NCBI GenBank assembly: GCA_035626395.1
Contig: DASPNR010000030.1
Location: forward strand, 372,001-436,000
Direction of reading: 5' to 3'
DNA length: 64,000 bases
From: Candidatus Limnocylindrales bacterium
Lineage (GTDB): Bacteria > Desulfobacterota > Binatia > UBA1149 > CAITLU01
Made by a program: the position numbers and the translations under genes. This document shows positions 63,368-64,000 of the stretch, piece by piece (within the stretch, counting starts at the first letter, position 1; each line of letters begins with the position of its first letter). The notes beneath the pieces are model-generated. The model was not told the DNA's origin. It made no database searches and was given only the letters and a program-made list of their open reading frames with translations.

Positions 63368-64000
63368 GTGGCACGCATCCTCGTTTCCGACAAGCTCGAC
63401 AAGCAGGGCCTCGACATCCTTCTGTCCACGCCCGGCGTGGAGATCGACGACAAGCCCGGACTTCCGGCCGATGAGCTCGAGAAGATCATCGGCAACTACG
63501 ACGGCCTCGTGATCCGCAGCGGCACCAAGGTGACGGCCAGGCTGCTGGAGGCTGCAACCAGTCTTCGCGTCATCGGCCGCGCCGGCATCGGCGTCGACAA
63601 CGTGGACGTGGAAGCCGCCAGCAAGCGCGGCGTCATCGTCATGAACACGCCCGGCGGCAACAACGTCACCACCGCCGAGCACACGATTTCGATGATGCTG
63701 GCGCTGGCACGCCACATTCCGCAGGCGAACGCGACGCTGAAAGCGGGCCAGTGGAAGCGCAACGACTTCGTCGGCACCGAGATCTGCGGCAAGACGCTCG
63801 GCGTGGTCGGCATGGGCAACATCGGCTCCATCGTCGCCGAGCGCGCCAAGGGCCTGTCGATGAAGGTGATCGCGTACGATCCGTTCATCACCGAGGAGGC
63901 CGCGGCGCGTGCCAACATCGAGCTGGTGACGCTGGATGCGCTCTTCTCGCGCGCCGACTTCATCTCGGTGCACACGCCGCTGACTCCCGAGACGCGCGGC
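63368..64000 (+). CDS. serA: D-3-phosphoglycerate dehydrogenase (3' end outside window)
   Basis: First step of serine synthesis: 3-phosphoglycerate to phosphohydroxypyruvate with NAD. The 211 codons present cover the N-terminal substrate half (RILVSDKLDKQGLDILLSTP, DGLVIRSGTKVTARLLEAAT, VIGRAGIGVDNVDVEAASKR, GVIVMNTPGGNNVTTAEHTI) and most of the NAD domain (TLGVVGMGNIGSIVAERAKG, YDPFITEEAA). The sequence is the long SerA type, so an ASB and ACT domain are expected after the window end. GTG 63368 gives MARILVSDKL, the normal start. Confidence 0.95.
   Translation, partial: MARILVSDKLDKQGLDILLSTPGVEIDDKPGLPADELEKIIGNYDGLVIRSGTKVTARLLEAATSLRVIGRAGIGVDNVDVEAASKRGVIVMNTPGGNNVTTAEHTISMMLALARHIPQANATLKAGQWKRNDFVGTEICGKTLGVVGMGNIGSIVAERAKGLSMKVIAYDPFITEEAAARANIELVTLDALFSRADFISVHTPLTPETRG

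Overview
The window is a GC-rich, densely coded bacterial chromosome segment with almost no mobile DNA. I see no tRNA, rRNA, insertion sequence, prophage or CRISPR array. An outer-membrane lipoprotein carrier (LolA), a TolC-type efflux channel, a periplasmic cytochrome c and a bifunctional PBP show a Gram-negative diderm. The gene orders rpmE-prfA-prmC-murA-his, and rnj-uppP-ftsK-lolA-yajQ-rimO-dksA, together with RNase J and a TIGR03960-type radical SAM protein, suggest a lineage of the former Deltaproteobacteria or a relative such as Myxococcota or Binatota. That assignment is an inference from gene content only.

Layout. 1-8.3 kb: a photolyase cut by the window edge, a di-iron ferritin-like protein, a radical SAM protein with acpS, a TetR regulator translationally coupled to a membrane acyltransferase and controlled by an operator inside its own promoter, and a chromate transporter. 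8.3-15.8 kb: a sterol-desaturase-like hydroxylase, then a divalent-metal RND efflux operon (small Cys/His-rich exported protein, czcC, czcB, czcA). 15.8-21.1 kb: a secernin-type peptidase, an orphan histidine kinase, an AraC regulator, a cytochrome c and a small coiled-coil protein. 21.1-29.8 kb: two overlapping ArsA/GET3-type ATPases, a divergent acyltransferase with a degenerate active site, an exported PCMT, a small membrane protein, glycerol kinase and a large AAA/TPR protein. 30-38 kb: translation termination (rpmE, prfA, prmC), murA and histidine biosynthesis (hisD, B, H, A, F, without hisG). 38-47.6 kb: an alpha/beta hydrolase, two lysophospholipid acyltransferases, PBP1b, trxB-nudix, moaC, radC and ssb. 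47.6-56.3 kb: RNase J, undecaprenyl-PP phosphatase, FtsK, LolA, YajQ, RimO and a DksA-like factor. 56.4-64 kb: glycerate 2-kinase, queE, glpD, a kinase-fold protein lacking its catalytic Asp, folE and the serine pathway (class V aminotransferase, serA cut by the window end).

How the genes fit together. Envelope biogenesis is well represented: murA, PBP1b and uppP for peptidoglycan; lolA for lipoproteins; PlsC-type enzymes for phospholipids. Glycerol use is split between glpK (26 kb) and glpD (58 kb). Metal handling is represented by the czc operon and chrA.

The sequence features I find most worth pursuing are: a recurrent pattern of sigma70-like -10 boxes only 6-9 nt upstream of start codons, which suggests leaderless transcripts; the paired ArsA/GET3 ATPases in which one partner has Glu instead of the signature Lys; a pseudokinase upstream of folE; a 97-bp near-symmetrical palindrome before yajQ; and several intergenic repeats. 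I found no gene cluster that clearly forms a wholly new defence or biosynthetic system.
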